From: Pirellulaceae bacterium
Lineage (GTDB): Bacteria > Planctomycetota > Planctomycetia > Pirellulales > Pirellulaceae
Length of the DNA: 60,699 nucleotides
Assembly: GCA_016784735.1 (NCBI GenBank)
Contig: JADHUC010000012.1
Coordinates: 1-60,699, forward strand
Direction of reading: 5' to 3'
Below, piece after piece: positions 38,318-47,492 of this stretch. The position numbers and the translations under genes are program-made. Under the pieces are notes generated by a model that ran no database searches, was not told where the DNA came from, and was given only the letters and a program-made list of their open reading frames with translations. Position 1 is the stretch's first letter; every line of letters begins with the position of its first letter.

Positions 38318-39604
38318 TCACCTTCGCGGTTCGATTTTGCCCCTGCCGACCCACGATCGCAACACTTCTGGAATCACTACCGATCCGTCGGCTTGCTGGT
38401 TGTTCTCCAGGATGGCGATCATCGCGCGGGTTACTGCGACGGCCGTGCCGTTGAGTGTGTGGACGAAATGGGTGCCCTTTTCGCCCTTCTTCTTGCAACG
38501 CGTGTTCAAGCGTCGCGATTGGTAATCCGTACAGTTCGACGTGCTGGTGATCTCTCCCCACTCGCCGGCATCGCCGCGGCCGGGCATCCATGCCTCGAGG
38601 TCGAACTTTCGGTAGGCTGGCCCGCCGAGATCGCCTGTGGCCGTATCCACGACGCGATAAGGGACACCTAGTCCGTCGAATAGTCGACACTCGATGTCGC
38701 ACAGTTGGTCGTGCATTGCGTCGCTTTCGTTGGGCAGCGTGAAAGCGAACATTTCGACTTTGGTGAACTGATGGACGCGGTAGATGCCGCGCGTCGCGCG
38801 GCCGTGCGCGCCGGCTTCGGTACGGAAGCAATGGCTGGCGCCGCACAGCTTGATGGGCAGCTTTGCGGCATCCAGCGTCTGATCGGCGTACATCCCGCCC
38901 AGCGTGATTTCTGCGGTGGCTACCAGGCTGATGTCCGCGTTCTCGATGCTGTAGATTTGCGTTTCCGGGCCGCGTGGGTTGAAGCCAATGCCCGAAATGA
39001 TCTCGTCGCGAGCCAAGTCGGGCGTCACCACCGGCGTGAAGCCTTCGCTGATCAGAAGATCCAAGACGTATCGCTGCAACGCCAGTTCTAATAACACGGC
39101 TTCGTTCTTCAAGAAGTAAAACCCGTGGCCGGTTGTGCGAGCGCCGGCTTCCAGGTCGAGTAAATCTAGCTTCTCGCAGAGTTCCACGTGATCCAGCGGC
39201 TTGAAGTCGAACTGGGGCGGTTCGTGCTTGCCGCGGCGGAGTTCCAGGTTCGCTTTGTCATCCGCACCGACTGGCGCGTCCGGATGCGTGATGTTGGGAA
39301 TCGTGATCTGAATGTCCCGGATTTCTGTGTCCAGGCGGTCGTGATCGGCCTGAGCGGCGTCTTTCTGCTGGCGCAGTTTGCGTCCCTCTTCCTTGCGTGC
39401 CTCACGCTCTTCGGCATCTTTGGCTTTGCCGATTGTTTTGGAGACTTCGTTTGCCTTCCGGTTCAACTCTTGAACTTGCTGCAACATCTCGCGCCGCTCG
39501 GTCTCCTGCGAGACCAGCCGCGTGACGTCCGCCTTGATACCGCGGTTCGCGCAGTTCTGTTCGACTAGTTCGACGTTTTCGACTATGAATCTTCTATCCA
39601 ACAT
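38318..39604 (-). CDS. serS: serine--tRNA ligase
   Basis: 428 residues from ATG 39604, the standard length. The N-terminal long coiled-coil arm that binds the tRNA-Ser variable loop is seen in residues 25-110 (QETERREMLQQVQELNRKAN). Class II motif 2 appears as CFRTEAGAHGRATRGIYRVH and motif 3 as NGTAVAVTRAMIAILENNQ. A GTG at 39640 in frame would overlap the preceding gene and add 12 residues foreign to the family. The start lies 5 bp after the stop of the M20 peptidase gene, so translation is probably coupled. Confidence 0.96.
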   Translation of the reverse strand: MLDRRFIVENVELVEQNCANRGIKADVTRLVSQETERREMLQQVQELNRKANEVSKTIGKAKDAEEREARKEEGRKLRQQKDAAQADHDRLDTEIRDIQITIPNITHPDAPVGADDKANLELRRGKHEPPQFDFKPLDHVELCEKLDLLDLEAGARTTGHGFYFLKNEAVLLELALQRYVLDLLISEGFTPVVTPDLARDEIISGIGFNPRGPETQIYSIENADISLVATAEITLGGMYADQTLDAAKLPIKLCGASHCFRTEAGAHGRATRGIYRVHQFTKVEMFAFTLPNESDAMHDQLCDIECRLFDGLGVPYRVVDTATGDLGGPAYRKFDLEAWMPGRGDAGEWGEITSTSNCTDYQSRRLNTRCKKKGEKGTHFVHTLNGTAVAVTRAMIAILENNQQADGSVVIPEVLRSWVGRGKIEPRR

Positions 39605-39609
39605 GGCAA

Positions 39610-40980
39610 TTACTGGCCGATCTTGCTTAATTCTTCCCACAGATACGCGCTGGCCTTGATCCCTCGATGGAAGTCGGCCAGGCAGAATTTTTCGTTAGGG
39701 CCATGGGTGTTGTCGTCGTCCAGTCCCCAACCCAGCAGTAAAGTGTCGACTCCGAGCTTTTCGGAGAAGGCCGTTACGATCGGGATTGATCCGCCTTCGC
39801 GGATGAACACGGGCTGACGACCAAACCCGCGTTCGATCGCTTGCGACGCGGCCGCAACGTAAGGGCTGTCCAACGGCACCAGCACGCCCGGACACGAATG
39901 CATGTCGATCAGTTCCATCTTGATCCCCGGCGGGCAGAGTCCCGTGAGCATCTGCCGGAGACTCTCGGCGATCTTCTTGGTGTCTTGATTCGGAACCAAT
40001 CGGAAGCTGAACTTCGCGCCGGCCTCGGCGGGCAATACGGTCTTGCCGCCTTCGCCCTGATAGCCGCCCCAAATGCCGTTCACATCGCAAGTCGGCCGAG
40101 CCCAGCGGCGTTCCAGCGTCGAGTAACCCTGTTCTCCGCTCACGCCGTCGACTCCGATCTGTTGCATGAACGCGGCTTCGTCGAAGGCCAGTTCGGCGAA
40201 TTGGCTGCGTTCCTGATCGGAAAGCGGAATCACGTCGTCGTAGAATCCGGGGATTTGCACGCGGCCGTTTTCGTCAGTCAACGCGGCTATCATGCGTGCC
40301 AGCGTGTTTGCCGGGTTCGTGACAGCACCGCCGAACGTGCCGGAATGCAATTCTTGTTTGGGACCCTTTAGTCGCAACTCGAAGTAAGCGATCCCCTTCA
40401 ACCCGTAGGTGATCGCCGGCTGGCCGGGGCCGAACTGCGACGTGTCGCTGACGACGACCACGTCGCACTCGAGTTTCTCTGGCGACTGATCCAGCAGGCG
40501 GTACAGAGAATCGCTGCCAACTTCTTCCTCGCCTTCGATCAGGAACTTCAGGCGTACGGGCAGCTTGCCTTCGGTTTGGAGCCACGCCTGAGCACTCTTG
40601 ACGTGCGTCAGCATCTGACCCTTGTCGTCCGTAGCACCGCGGGCGTAGACGTTTCCGTCGCGAACCGTGGGTTCGAACGGTGGCGTGAGCCATTGATCCA
40701 ACGGATCGGGCGGCTGAACGTCGTAATGACCGTACACCAAGACAGTCGGTGCGCCGGCCACCGGCGCCGATTCAGCGTAAATGATTGGGTGGCCGCCGTT
40801 TTCGATCAGTTCGGTAGTCAAGCCAAGATTGGATAGGTGGTCAACCAGCCACCCTGCGGCACGCCGCACATCTTCGCCATGTTGACTATCCGTGCTGATG
40901 CTTGGAATCCTCAGTAACTCGTACAGTTCGTTCTCGAACTGCTCACGCTGCTGGTCCAGGTATTGATCTAGATTCGGCAT
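39610..40980 (-). CDS. M20/M28-type dipeptidase (PepV/ArgE-like metallopeptidase)
   Basis: 456 residues without a signal peptide, so cytoplasmic. The two-zinc site of M20 peptidases is complete: GHYDVQPPD (His ligand and Asp), YARGATDDKGQ (bridging Asp), FLIEGEEEVGS (catalytic Glu and next ligand), and later the HGPNEKF histidine. The dimerisation domain lies between about residues 185 and 310. Such enzymes cleave dipeptides or deacylate amino acids; this subgroup is usually annotated as dipeptidase. It stands upstream of serS with a 5-bp gap. Confidence 0.93.
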   Translation of the reverse strand: MPNLDQYLDQQREQFENELYELLRIPSISTDSQHGEDVRRAAGWLVDHLSNLGLTTELIENGGHPIIYAESAPVAGAPTVLVYGHYDVQPPDPLDQWLTPPFEPTVRDGNVYARGATDDKGQMLTHVKSAQAWLQTEGKLPVRLKFLIEGEEEVGSDSLYRLLDQSPEKLECDVVVVSDTSQFGPGQPAITYGLKGIAYFELRLKGPKQELHSGTFGGAVTNPANTLARMIAALTDENGRVQIPGFYDDVIPLSDQERSQFAELAFDEAAFMQQIGVDGVSGEQGYSTLERRWARPTCDVNGIWGGYQGEGGKTVLPAEAGAKFSFRLVPNQDTKKIAESLRQMLTGLCPPGIKMELIDMHSCPGVLVPLDSPYVAAASQAIERGFGRQPVFIREGGSIPIVTAFSEKLGVDTLLLGWGLDDDNTHGPNEKFCLADFHRGIKASAYLWEELSKIGQ

Positions 40981-41114
40981 GTCTCTTACACCTTTTGATC
41001 CTTCTAACCACCAATCGGGTTGCTACAATATAGTGAGCCAGGCTTGATGCGACCATTCCCTACGCGTTCTCGCCTGCGGATTTTCGCCCGAAACCTAGCA
41101 GAAAGGGAAGCCTG

Positions 41115-41474
41115 TTGGCCGAAAATAGCAACGCTGCGGTGGCTGAACCCGAGCAAGACACAAGTGTCGAACCGCGGGAGCAGGAACGCCAGAAGCCCAA
41201 GCAACAGCCTCGATATCACGTCATCCTCTGGGACGACGATGACCACACGTACGAATACGTCATTCGTATGATGAAGGAACTGTTTGGCCACTCGACCGAA
41301 AAAGGCTTCCAAATTGCTGAGCAGGTGGATAACGGCGGGCGGGCGGTCTGTCTGACCACGACACGCGAGCATGCGGAATTGAAGCGCGACCAGATTCACG
41401 CCTACGGAAAAGACTCGCTGATTGGCAGATGCCAGGGATCGATGTCAGCGTCGATCGAGCCCGAGACGGGCTAA
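41115..41474 (+). CDS. clpS: ATP-dependent Clp protease adaptor ClpS
   Basis: 119 residues from a TTG preceded by AAAGGGAAG. An unstructured Gln/Glu-rich N-terminus of about 30 residues precedes the ClpS core: YHVILWDDDDHTYEYVIRMM, then LFGHSTEKGFQIAEQVDNGG and TTTREHAELKRDQIHAYG. ClpS binds ClpA/ClpC N-domains and hands over N-degron substrates. The N-degron pocket residues (DDD, H) are present. No clpA or clpC is nearby. Its stop codon overlaps by two bases with the stop of the convergent MoxR gene. Confidence 0.93.
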   Translation: MAENSNAAVAEPEQDTSVEPREQERQKPKQQPRYHVILWDDDDHTYEYVIRMMKELFGHSTEKGFQIAEQVDNGGRAVCLTTTREHAELKRDQIHAYGKDSLIGRCQGSMSASIEPETG

Positions 41475-42442
41475 ACACTGACGTTCTTGACCTCTGGATC
41501 CTCGTCCAGCGTCGGCACTGCGATCTCGGCCATCAGTTCGCTCAGCGTGTACTCCGCCGTCACTTTGCGAAGGCGGCTTTCTGGTCTTAGGATCAACCGG
41601 TGGGTCAGTACGGACGGCGCCACTCGCTTCACGTCGTCGGGTAGCACGTACTTTCGGCCCCGGATTGCCGCCATGGCCTGAGAGGTACGAAACAGGGCGA
41701 TCGAGGCACGCGGACTGCCGCCCAATGCCAGATCTTCGTGATCGCGCGTGTCGTGAACGATTTGCATCAGGTACTGCCGCACCTTCTCGTCCACGTGCAC
41801 ATTCCGCACAGCTTGTTGACAGGCAAGCAATTCGTCCGAGGATACAACGGGCTGGAGTTGTTCGAGCGGATGGCCGTGTTGCAGCATGGTGAGCATCGTC
41901 AGTTCTTCGTCCATCGAGGGATATCCCAGACTGAACCGCATCAGAAACCGGTCAAGCTGCGCCTCGGGCAAAGGAAAGGTCCCTTCGTGATCAATCGGGT
42001 TCTGGGTGGCGACGACCAGAAAAGGCGGGGTCAGGGAATGTGTCACGCCGTCCACGGTCACTCGCCGCTCGGCCATGGCCTCCAAAAGGGACGACTGTGT
42101 ACGCGGCGTCGCGCGATTGATCTCGTCGGCCAAGACCAACTGGGCGAAAACCGGCCCCGGGCGGAATTCGAATTCACTGGTTTTCTGGTTGAAAATCGAC
42201 GCCCCGGTCACGTCCGTCGGCAGCAGATCCGGAGTGCACTGGATGCGCTTGAACGAGCATCCGACGCTGCGGGCTAACGCCCGAGCCAGCATCGTCTTGG
42301 CCACTCCCGGCACGTCTTCCAACAGAATATGGCCTTCGCAGAACCAGGAGACCAGGGACAGGATCAACTGCTGACGCTTGCCCACGATCGCTTTTTCCAC
42401 GTTGGTTATGATTTTCTTCGCAGTTGCCGTTACGTCCGCCAT
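41471..42442 (-). CDS. MoxR family AAA+ ATPase
   Basis: 323 residues from ATG 42442, which has GGGAGAGG upstream; the frame runs further up to 42559 without family sequence. Walker A is EDVPGVAKT (about 42-50), Walker B is LVLADEINRATPRTQ, the sensor 1 region is PPFLVVATQNPIDHEG, and the lid domain includes GGSPRASIALFR. MoxR ATPases act as chaperones that insert metals or assemble complexes, usually with DUF58/VWA proteins. None of those partners follows here, because the gene runs straight into convergent clpS. Confidence 0.93.
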   Translation of the reverse strand: MADVTATAKKIITNVEKAIVGKRQQLILSLVSWFCEGHILLEDVPGVAKTMLARALARSVGCSFKRIQCTPDLLPTDVTGASIFNQKTSEFEFRPGPVFAQLVLADEINRATPRTQSSLLEAMAERRVTVDGVTHSLTPPFLVVATQNPIDHEGTFPLPEAQLDRFLMRFSLGYPSMDEELTMLTMLQHGHPLEQLQPVVSSDELLACQQAVRNVHVDEKVRQYLMQIVHDTRDHEDLALGGSPRASIALFRTSQAMAAIRGRKYVLPDDVKRVAPSVLTHRLILRPESRLRKVTAEYTLSELMAEIAVPTLDEDPEVKNVSV

Positions 42443-42578
42443 GAAAGCTACCTCTCCCGAGTGCGTTGACTGTTCAAGCCGGGTCCCTAAAATGGGATGT
42501 CCCATCAAGGGCCAGTAATATTTGATGAAAAACAGGCAGGGATATTCCCCTTTGCCCAACGAGAACTAAGAAACTCAC

Positions 42579-43361
42579 ATGACTTTTTCTTCCTTGACAG
42601 CCCTTCCGGTCTACAACGAAGTCCGATACGTGGACGACGTCATCGATGAAGTCTCTCGGTACGCATCGGACGTGCTGGTCGTGGACGACGGTTCGACCGA
42701 CGGAACCTCCGAGTTGCTGTTGGCTCGCAACGACATAAGCGTTGTGACTCACTCCGAGAACCGTGGCTATGGGGCCGCCCTGATCAGTGCCTTTCAGTTT
42801 GCCATCGAAAACGGGTACGATTGTATCGTTACGATCGACTGCGACGGTCAACACGAGCCACAACGGATTCCGCAATTCGTTGTGGCTTGTCGTGGCGTTG
42901 ACATTGTATCGGGCAGTCGCTATCTGGAGAGTTTTTCAGGAGATAGCGAACCGCCTGCCGGGCGCCGTCGGATCAATCACCAAATGACCGCCGAAGTCAA
43001 TCGGCGTTTGGGACTCAGTTTGACTGATGCGTTCTGCGGTTTCAAGGCTTATAACGTCGCATCGTTGAAGCGGCTTCGTCTAAGCGAACCCGGTTACGCC
43101 ATGCCGTTGGAGCTTTGGGTCCAGGCGTCGGCGGCTGGATTCCAGATTATCGAGCTGCCGGTTCCACTCATTTATTTGGACGAAGCCAGGTCTTTCGGAG
43201 GCGCCTTGGACGATGGCGCGACGCGGTTGAACCACTACCACGAAGTGTTGGACCGTAGTATGCGGGCGGCTGAAGCGTCCGGATTGGCGGGGAGTATTTC
43301 CGAGCCCGCCATCGAACCGGGGACGGCCTTGGAAGGACGCGCCCGACAAGAGTCAAAGTAG
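42579..43361 (+). CDS. family 2 glycosyltransferase (dolichyl-phosphate-sugar synthase type)
   Basis: 260 residues with a GT-A fold. The nucleotide-sugar site includes ALPVYNE, VLVVDDGSTDGT and the DXD-type ITIDCDGQHEP (DCDGQ). The acceptor loop SGSRYLESF and the later LSLTDAFCGFKAYN are typical of dolichyl- or polyprenyl-phosphate glycosyltransferases. No transmembrane helices are seen, so it would be peripheral at the inner face of the membrane. The TAG stop is supplied by a GTAG-headed palindrome. It may be the first gene of a co-oriented trio with the BshC-like and acetyltransferase genes. Confidence 0.88.
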   Translation: MTFSSLTALPVYNEVRYVDDVIDEVSRYASDVLVVDDGSTDGTSELLLARNDISVVTHSENRGYGAALISAFQFAIENGYDCIVTIDCDGQHEPQRIPQFVVACRGVDIVSGSRYLESFSGDSEPPAGRRRINHQMTAEVNRRLGLSLTDAFCGFKAYNVASLKRLRLSEPGYAMPLELWVQASAAGFQIIELPVPLIYLDEARSFGGALDDGATRLNHYHEVLDRSMRAAEASGLAGSISEPAIEPGTALEGRARQESK

Positions 43362-43430
43362 TAGGCACACTCCGTGTGCCGCGACCGTGTTTTGCTGACT
43401 GCGAACGGCACGGCGGAGCGTGCCTGCTAC
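43358..43430. repeat. inverted pair of GTAG-headed REP-like palindromes
   Basis: Arm 1 (43358-43380) is GTAGTA followed by the perfect hairpin GGCACAC-TCC-GTGTGCC. Arm 2 (43407-43430, inverted) reads GTAGCAGGCACG with CGTGCC. The TAG of the first GTAG is the stop codon of the glycosyltransferase gene. Confidence 0.65.
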
Positions 43431-43521
43431 TATTGTCGGGCGCGTCTTGGAAGACCATCGTACTTGCTGAAACAAACCAGACGCACCACTAGAACCCACC
43501 ACACGCCGTAGAAGCCTGTCG

Positions 43522-45120
43522 ATGCCCGTCGTACCCGTGAACAAGTCATTTAGCGTTCCTCGCGGGCACGGCGAGGGTTTGATCGATCCGCCTCTGGATC
43601 AGGCGAGGTCGTTGATCGAATCGAATCGCTCGCTACGGGACCAGTACGATTATGACGTGCAAGGCCAACCGCTCGGTCAACTGATTCAGAATGCCCAGAA
43701 AGAGCTTCTGCGGGAAGCGCAACGCCACACGACCGTCTATCGCGACGTAGATCGATCGATCGGCCACGATCAGCCAATCATTCTAGCAGGGCACCAGCCG
43801 CAGTTGTTCCATGCGGGCGTCTGGTTCAAGAACTTCGCACTGTCGTCGATTGCCAAGCACTTGAAGGCAAATGCAGTCAATCTGCTCGTCGACAACGACA
43901 TATTGCGAAATCCCTCGATTCGCGTCCCTGCCGGCTCCTCCTCCAGCCGGCACATCGACACGGTCATGTTCGACCGGTCCATTGAGGCAATTCCGTACGA
44001 GGAAAGGGCGGTGCTGGACGAGGAACTCTTCACGTCGTTTGGCGATCGCGTCGACGGGGCTGCCGCGGGCCTTGTGGCCCATCCCTTGATCGGACAACTG
44101 TGGCCGGCGGCTATCGAAGCATTCCAAGAACACAACAATGCCGGATACGCGATCGCTCGGGCACGTCATCGACTGGAGGGCCACTGGGGCCAAAACACGC
44201 TGGAACTGCCGGTGAGCAAGGTCTCTCAGACCGATTCGTTCTATGGCTTTACTGCCCATCTCCTGGCTCATCTGCCCCGGTTTCAAGAGATCCACAACTC
44301 CTCGCTGGCAGAATACCGCCGCGTGAACCGGATTCGCAGCCATTCCCATCCGGTGCCGGATCTGGCAATGGACGGCCAGTGGTTCGAAGCTCCGTTCTGG
44401 GTGTGGAGCAACGAATCACCACACCGTGAGCACCTCTTCGTCCGATCGGCCGGCGACGGGCTGGAACTGACAGACCGGCGCCAGATACGCGTCAGCCTTG
44501 AGCTTTCCGCCGATGCCGACGCCGATCGCGCAGTCGAGCAGCTAAGCAGCTACGCCGCCAAAGGAATCAAGATTCGGCCGCGCGCGCTCATCACGACAAT
44601 GTATTCCCGACTCGTGCTCAGCGACCTTTTTTTGCACGGGATCGGCGGCGCGAAGTACGATCAACTGACCGATGCAATCATCCATCGGTTCTTCGGCGTG
44701 CGGCCACCGGAGTTTATGACGCTTTCGGCGACTGCGTTGCTGTTCGAAGACGAAGTACAGGGACTCCGTAACGACTTGCGTCGGACGAAGCGACTGTTGC
44801 GTGAGTATCGTTTTCATCCCGAAGGACACGTTACGCAGTCACCTGAGGTAGATCGGTTGGTCGCAGAAAAGAGCGAATGGATACAGACACAATTGCCGAA
44901 GGGACAACGCGCCGAGCGACACCGGAACATCGAGCGAGTCAACTTTGCCCTGCAAGATCGACTTTCGGTTGAATCTGCAAAACTGTCCGAGAAACTCGAT
45001 CGCCTGGCTATGGAACTGCGACGGGAACTGCCATTCGCTTCGCGCGAATTCTCTTTTTGTCTCTTTTCCGAAGAAACTTTACGCCCGCTCCTACTGGACC
45101 TTTCTCGCGCAGCACCTTAA
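43522..45120 (+). CDS. conserved protein distantly resembling BshC (bacillithiol cysteine ligase)
   Basis: 532 residues, no signal peptide. Two stretches recall BshC: IILAGHQPQLFHAGVWFKNF (BshC has a GQQPGLFGGPLYT-type motif at the same relative place) and IKIRPRALITTMYSRL with FLHGIGGAKYDQL and FFGV (BshC has a RPL..Y...YIGGPGE..Y pattern). A C-terminal helical part (ERHRNIERVNFALQDRLS) would match the BshC coiled coil. The HIGH-like details cannot be checked by eye, so the assignment is tentative; it could be a separate planctomycete family. The next gene, a GNAT acetyltransferase, starts 63 bp downstream. Confidence 0.45.
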   Translation: MPVVPVNKSFSVPRGHGEGLIDPPLDQARSLIESNRSLRDQYDYDVQGQPLGQLIQNAQKELLREAQRHTTVYRDVDRSIGHDQPIILAGHQPQLFHAGVWFKNFALSSIAKHLKANAVNLLVDNDILRNPSIRVPAGSSSSRHIDTVMFDRSIEAIPYEERAVLDEELFTSFGDRVDGAAAGLVAHPLIGQLWPAAIEAFQEHNNAGYAIARARHRLEGHWGQNTLELPVSKVSQTDSFYGFTAHLLAHLPRFQEIHNSSLAEYRRVNRIRSHSHPVPDLAMDGQWFEAPFWVWSNESPHREHLFVRSAGDGLELTDRRQIRVSLELSADADADRAVEQLSSYAAKGIKIRPRALITTMYSRLVLSDLFLHGIGGAKYDQLTDAIIHRFFGVRPPEFMTLSATALLFEDEVQGLRNDLRRTKRLLREYRFHPEGHVTQSPEVDRLVAEKSEWIQTQLPKGQRAERHRNIERVNFALQDRLSVESAKLSEKLDRLAMELRRELPFASREFSFCLFSEETLRPLLLDLSRAAP

Positions 45121-45183
45121 TCTATCCGCACAGAGGGAACGAGGAGGACGGATTGGACCTACCGAGAGAAAGGATTCGGGGCC

Positions 45184-46527
45184 ATGAGTTACGCTTCCTC
45201 GCGCGCGACGGAACACGCGCGCCGACCTGTTGAGCCGGCGGAAGAGCAAGACACGTTTCAACTGACAACGGGCACCGCCGGCGATCACCCGGCAGTTCAT
45301 CAATTCCTGCTCGCTGTCTTTCATCAGCCGTCGCTGGGCGAGTTCCAGGCTCAATTGGACGAACCGTCGTACGAGCCGAACGACCGTCTGCTGGCAAAAC
45401 GCTCCGGCCATATCGTCGGACACGTTCGCACGGTCAATCGCGAGGTGCTTTTCGGGGAATGCATCTTGCCCGTTTCGACCGTATGCGACTTAGCCACGCT
45501 TCCTGAATTCCGTGGCCGAGGCTGCGGGTCCAATTTGCTCGAATTGGCTGAACGGCGAATGCTTGAGAATGGCGCGGTGGTCGGTCTGCTGCGTACGAAA
45601 GCCCCGCAGTTCTACGAGAAGCGAGGGTGGGCTCGCTGCGGTGGGCAGCGTTGTTCGACGGCAGCGCCACGACACATTCTGTCGCGACTAAGCGAAGTGG
45701 AATCGCAAGAGCGCTCGCCGTTGGGGATCCGCCCATCCCATCTGCACATTCGGTTCTGGCGCCATGTCGAACAGGCCGCGCTCGGGCGTCTGTACGAGGA
45801 AGGTACGCGAGGCGCGTTTGGCCCTTTCGTGCGCAGCGAGGCTTATTGGCGATGGCTCATCAGTCGACGGGCCTACGATCGGATCTACATTGCCATCGAA
45901 GGATCGCCAAAGTTGGATCTGGACGACACGATGCATTCTGTGGTGGGCTACGCCTTTTCGAAGGAAGGGCGGATTGTCGAACTCATGACTGCCGAGCGGC
46001 GTTCCGACGCCGCTTGGCGTTTGTTGGCTCGCGCTTGTGGCGACGCGATCGAGAATGACGAGCACGAAATCCGCCTGGACGCGGTTCCCGGCCATCCCCT
46101 GCATCAGATGATCATTGCTTCCGGCGGTGTCAATCGTTGCACGGAAGACGAAAGCGGGCATGTGTCCATGGTCAAGCTCCTGAACGTAGAACGCCTGATT
46201 TCGCTGCTCAAGACGCAACTACACAGACGAGCCGTTGAGGGACGGCTGACGATTCCGGGCGAATTGGGCTTGCTGATAGACGGTTGCCGCTACGTGCTGG
46301 AAATCACCCGAAGAAGCGTCAAGTTGTCGCCCGGTCGATTCGGCCGGAGTTATCTTGAGTGCGATACGGCGGAACTAACTCAGCTTCTTCTGGGGAACCT
46401 TGGCATCGAGGAAGCCGTCGCAACCGGCAAGCTCACTGCCTCGACACGCGTGGCCCTGGAAGCGGCACGCGTGCTCCTGCCGCAAGTTCCGCTATGGTAC
46501 CCTCCGCTGGACGACCTGCCGGCGTGA
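45184..46527 (+). CDS. Eis-like GNAT N-acetyltransferase with SCP2-like C-terminal domain
   Basis: 447 residues. The N-terminal GNAT domain holds the acetyl-CoA loop LPEFRGRGCGSNLLELAERR (Q/RxxGxG/A) and YEKRGW at the end of the fold. A second acetyltransferase-like half (residues about 190-330) and a C-terminal SCP2-like domain (RRAVEGRLTIPGELGLLID, then YLECDTAELTQLLLG) give the Eis architecture. Eis proteins acetylate amines of varied molecules, including aminoglycosides; the real substrate here is open. AAGGA precedes ATG. It ends 4 bp from the convergent ribokinase gene. Confidence 0.8.
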   Translation: MSYASSRATEHARRPVEPAEEQDTFQLTTGTAGDHPAVHQFLLAVFHQPSLGEFQAQLDEPSYEPNDRLLAKRSGHIVGHVRTVNREVLFGECILPVSTVCDLATLPEFRGRGCGSNLLELAERRMLENGAVVGLLRTKAPQFYEKRGWARCGGQRCSTAAPRHILSRLSEVESQERSPLGIRPSHLHIRFWRHVEQAALGRLYEEGTRGAFGPFVRSEAYWRWLISRRAYDRIYIAIEGSPKLDLDDTMHSVVGYAFSKEGRIVELMTAERRSDAAWRLLARACGDAIENDEHEIRLDAVPGHPLHQMIIASGGVNRCTEDESGHVSMVKLLNVERLISLLKTQLHRRAVEGRLTIPGELGLLIDGCRYVLEITRRSVKLSPGRFGRSYLECDTAELTQLLLGNLGIEEAVATGKLTASTRVALEAARVLLPQVPLWYPPLDDLPA

Positions 46528-46531
46528 GCCG

Positions 46532-47461
46532 CTAGCAGAATTCGGCGAATCGTCTGACTTCGTCCGCGGTCGGCAAGGATGGTTGGGCGCCCAGACGCGT
46601 TACCGAAAGAGCGCCGACACGATTGGCTTGCGCGACGGCGTCAGGTAACGACATCCCACCGGCCAGCCCTGCCGCGAGTCCGCCGTTGAAAGCATCGCCG
46701 GCAGCGGTGCTGTCAGCAGCTTCTACGGTATGACCAGACACAAGGATGCTCTCTCCGGGACCAGCAACCAACGCCCCTTTTGATCCAAGCGTTACAATCA
46801 CGTGGCTCGCCCCGGCAGCCAAGAGCCTTTCGGCAGCGGCCTGCGCGGAGTTTTCGTCGGTAACCTGTACGCCGGTCAGCCGCGTGGCCTCTGTCTCGTT
46901 TGGCGTCAAGAAGGTTATATTCCGCAGTAGCTCGGCGTCTAACGGTCCGTCGGGAGCGGGAGCCGGGTCGAACACCACGGCAACGCCGGCTTCGGCTGCG
47001 ATCTGCGCTGCGTGTGTTACCGTGTCGAGCGGACATTCCAGTTGGAGCATCAAAACGCTTGCCGAGCGGATTCGCTCCACCGCTGTGTCCAAATCGCCGG
47101 GCGTCAGCGCGTGGTTCGCTCCCGAGGCGACCGAAATCAAGTTCTCTCCCGCGCCGTCAACCAGTATTAGCGCGACCCCGGTGTGAAGCTCGGAGTCGCG
47201 CAGGATCAGGTCAGTAAGGATGCCGTCTTGCTTGTAGCCTTCGACGGCTTGGTCCCCGAACATGTCCGCGCCGACCTTGGCCACGAAAGTGACCTCCGCG
47301 CCAAGCCTAGCGGCGGCTACTGCCTGATTGGCGCCCTTTCCGCCGGGAGCCATGACGAACTGACCGCCAGTGACCGTCTCGCCGGCGGCGGGAAGCCGAT
47401 CCGACTTGACCACCATGTCGGTATTACTGCTGCCGACGACGACGATTCGAGGAGTGTTCAT
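46532..47461 (-). CDS. rbsK: ribokinase
   Basis: 309 residues, the normal length. The N-terminal substrate motif is VVGSSNTDMVVK, followed by GGKGANQAVAAARLGA (pfkB signature 1). The catalytic aspartate lies in the C-terminal signature DSTAAGDAFNGGLA. It phosphorylates D-ribose at C5 with ATP. The gene follows the GRP-type sugar transporter by 31 bp on the same strand, so uptake and phosphorylation are probably encoded in one operon. GGAG precedes the ATG. Other pfkB sugars cannot be fully excluded. Confidence 0.92.
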   Translation of the reverse strand: MNTPRIVVVGSSNTDMVVKSDRLPAAGETVTGGQFVMAPGGKGANQAVAAARLGAEVTFVAKVGADMFGDQAVEGYKQDGILTDLILRDSELHTGVALILVDGAGENLISVASGANHALTPGDLDTAVERIRSASVLMLQLECPLDTVTHAAQIAAEAGVAVVFDPAPAPDGPLDAELLRNITFLTPNETEATRLTGVQVTDENSAQAAAERLLAAGASHVIVTLGSKGALVAGPGESILVSGHTVEAADSTAAGDAFNGGLAAGLAGGMSLPDAVAQANRVGALSVTRLGAQPSLPTADEVRRFAEFC

Positions 47462-47492
47462 GTAAGTGTCGCTCCGATTGCGGTTGTTGTCC

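Noticed and set aside
38259-38846. 195-codon minus-strand frame overlapping serS
   Set aside because: Out-of-frame shadow of the conserved serS catalytic domain, with an Arg-rich translation.
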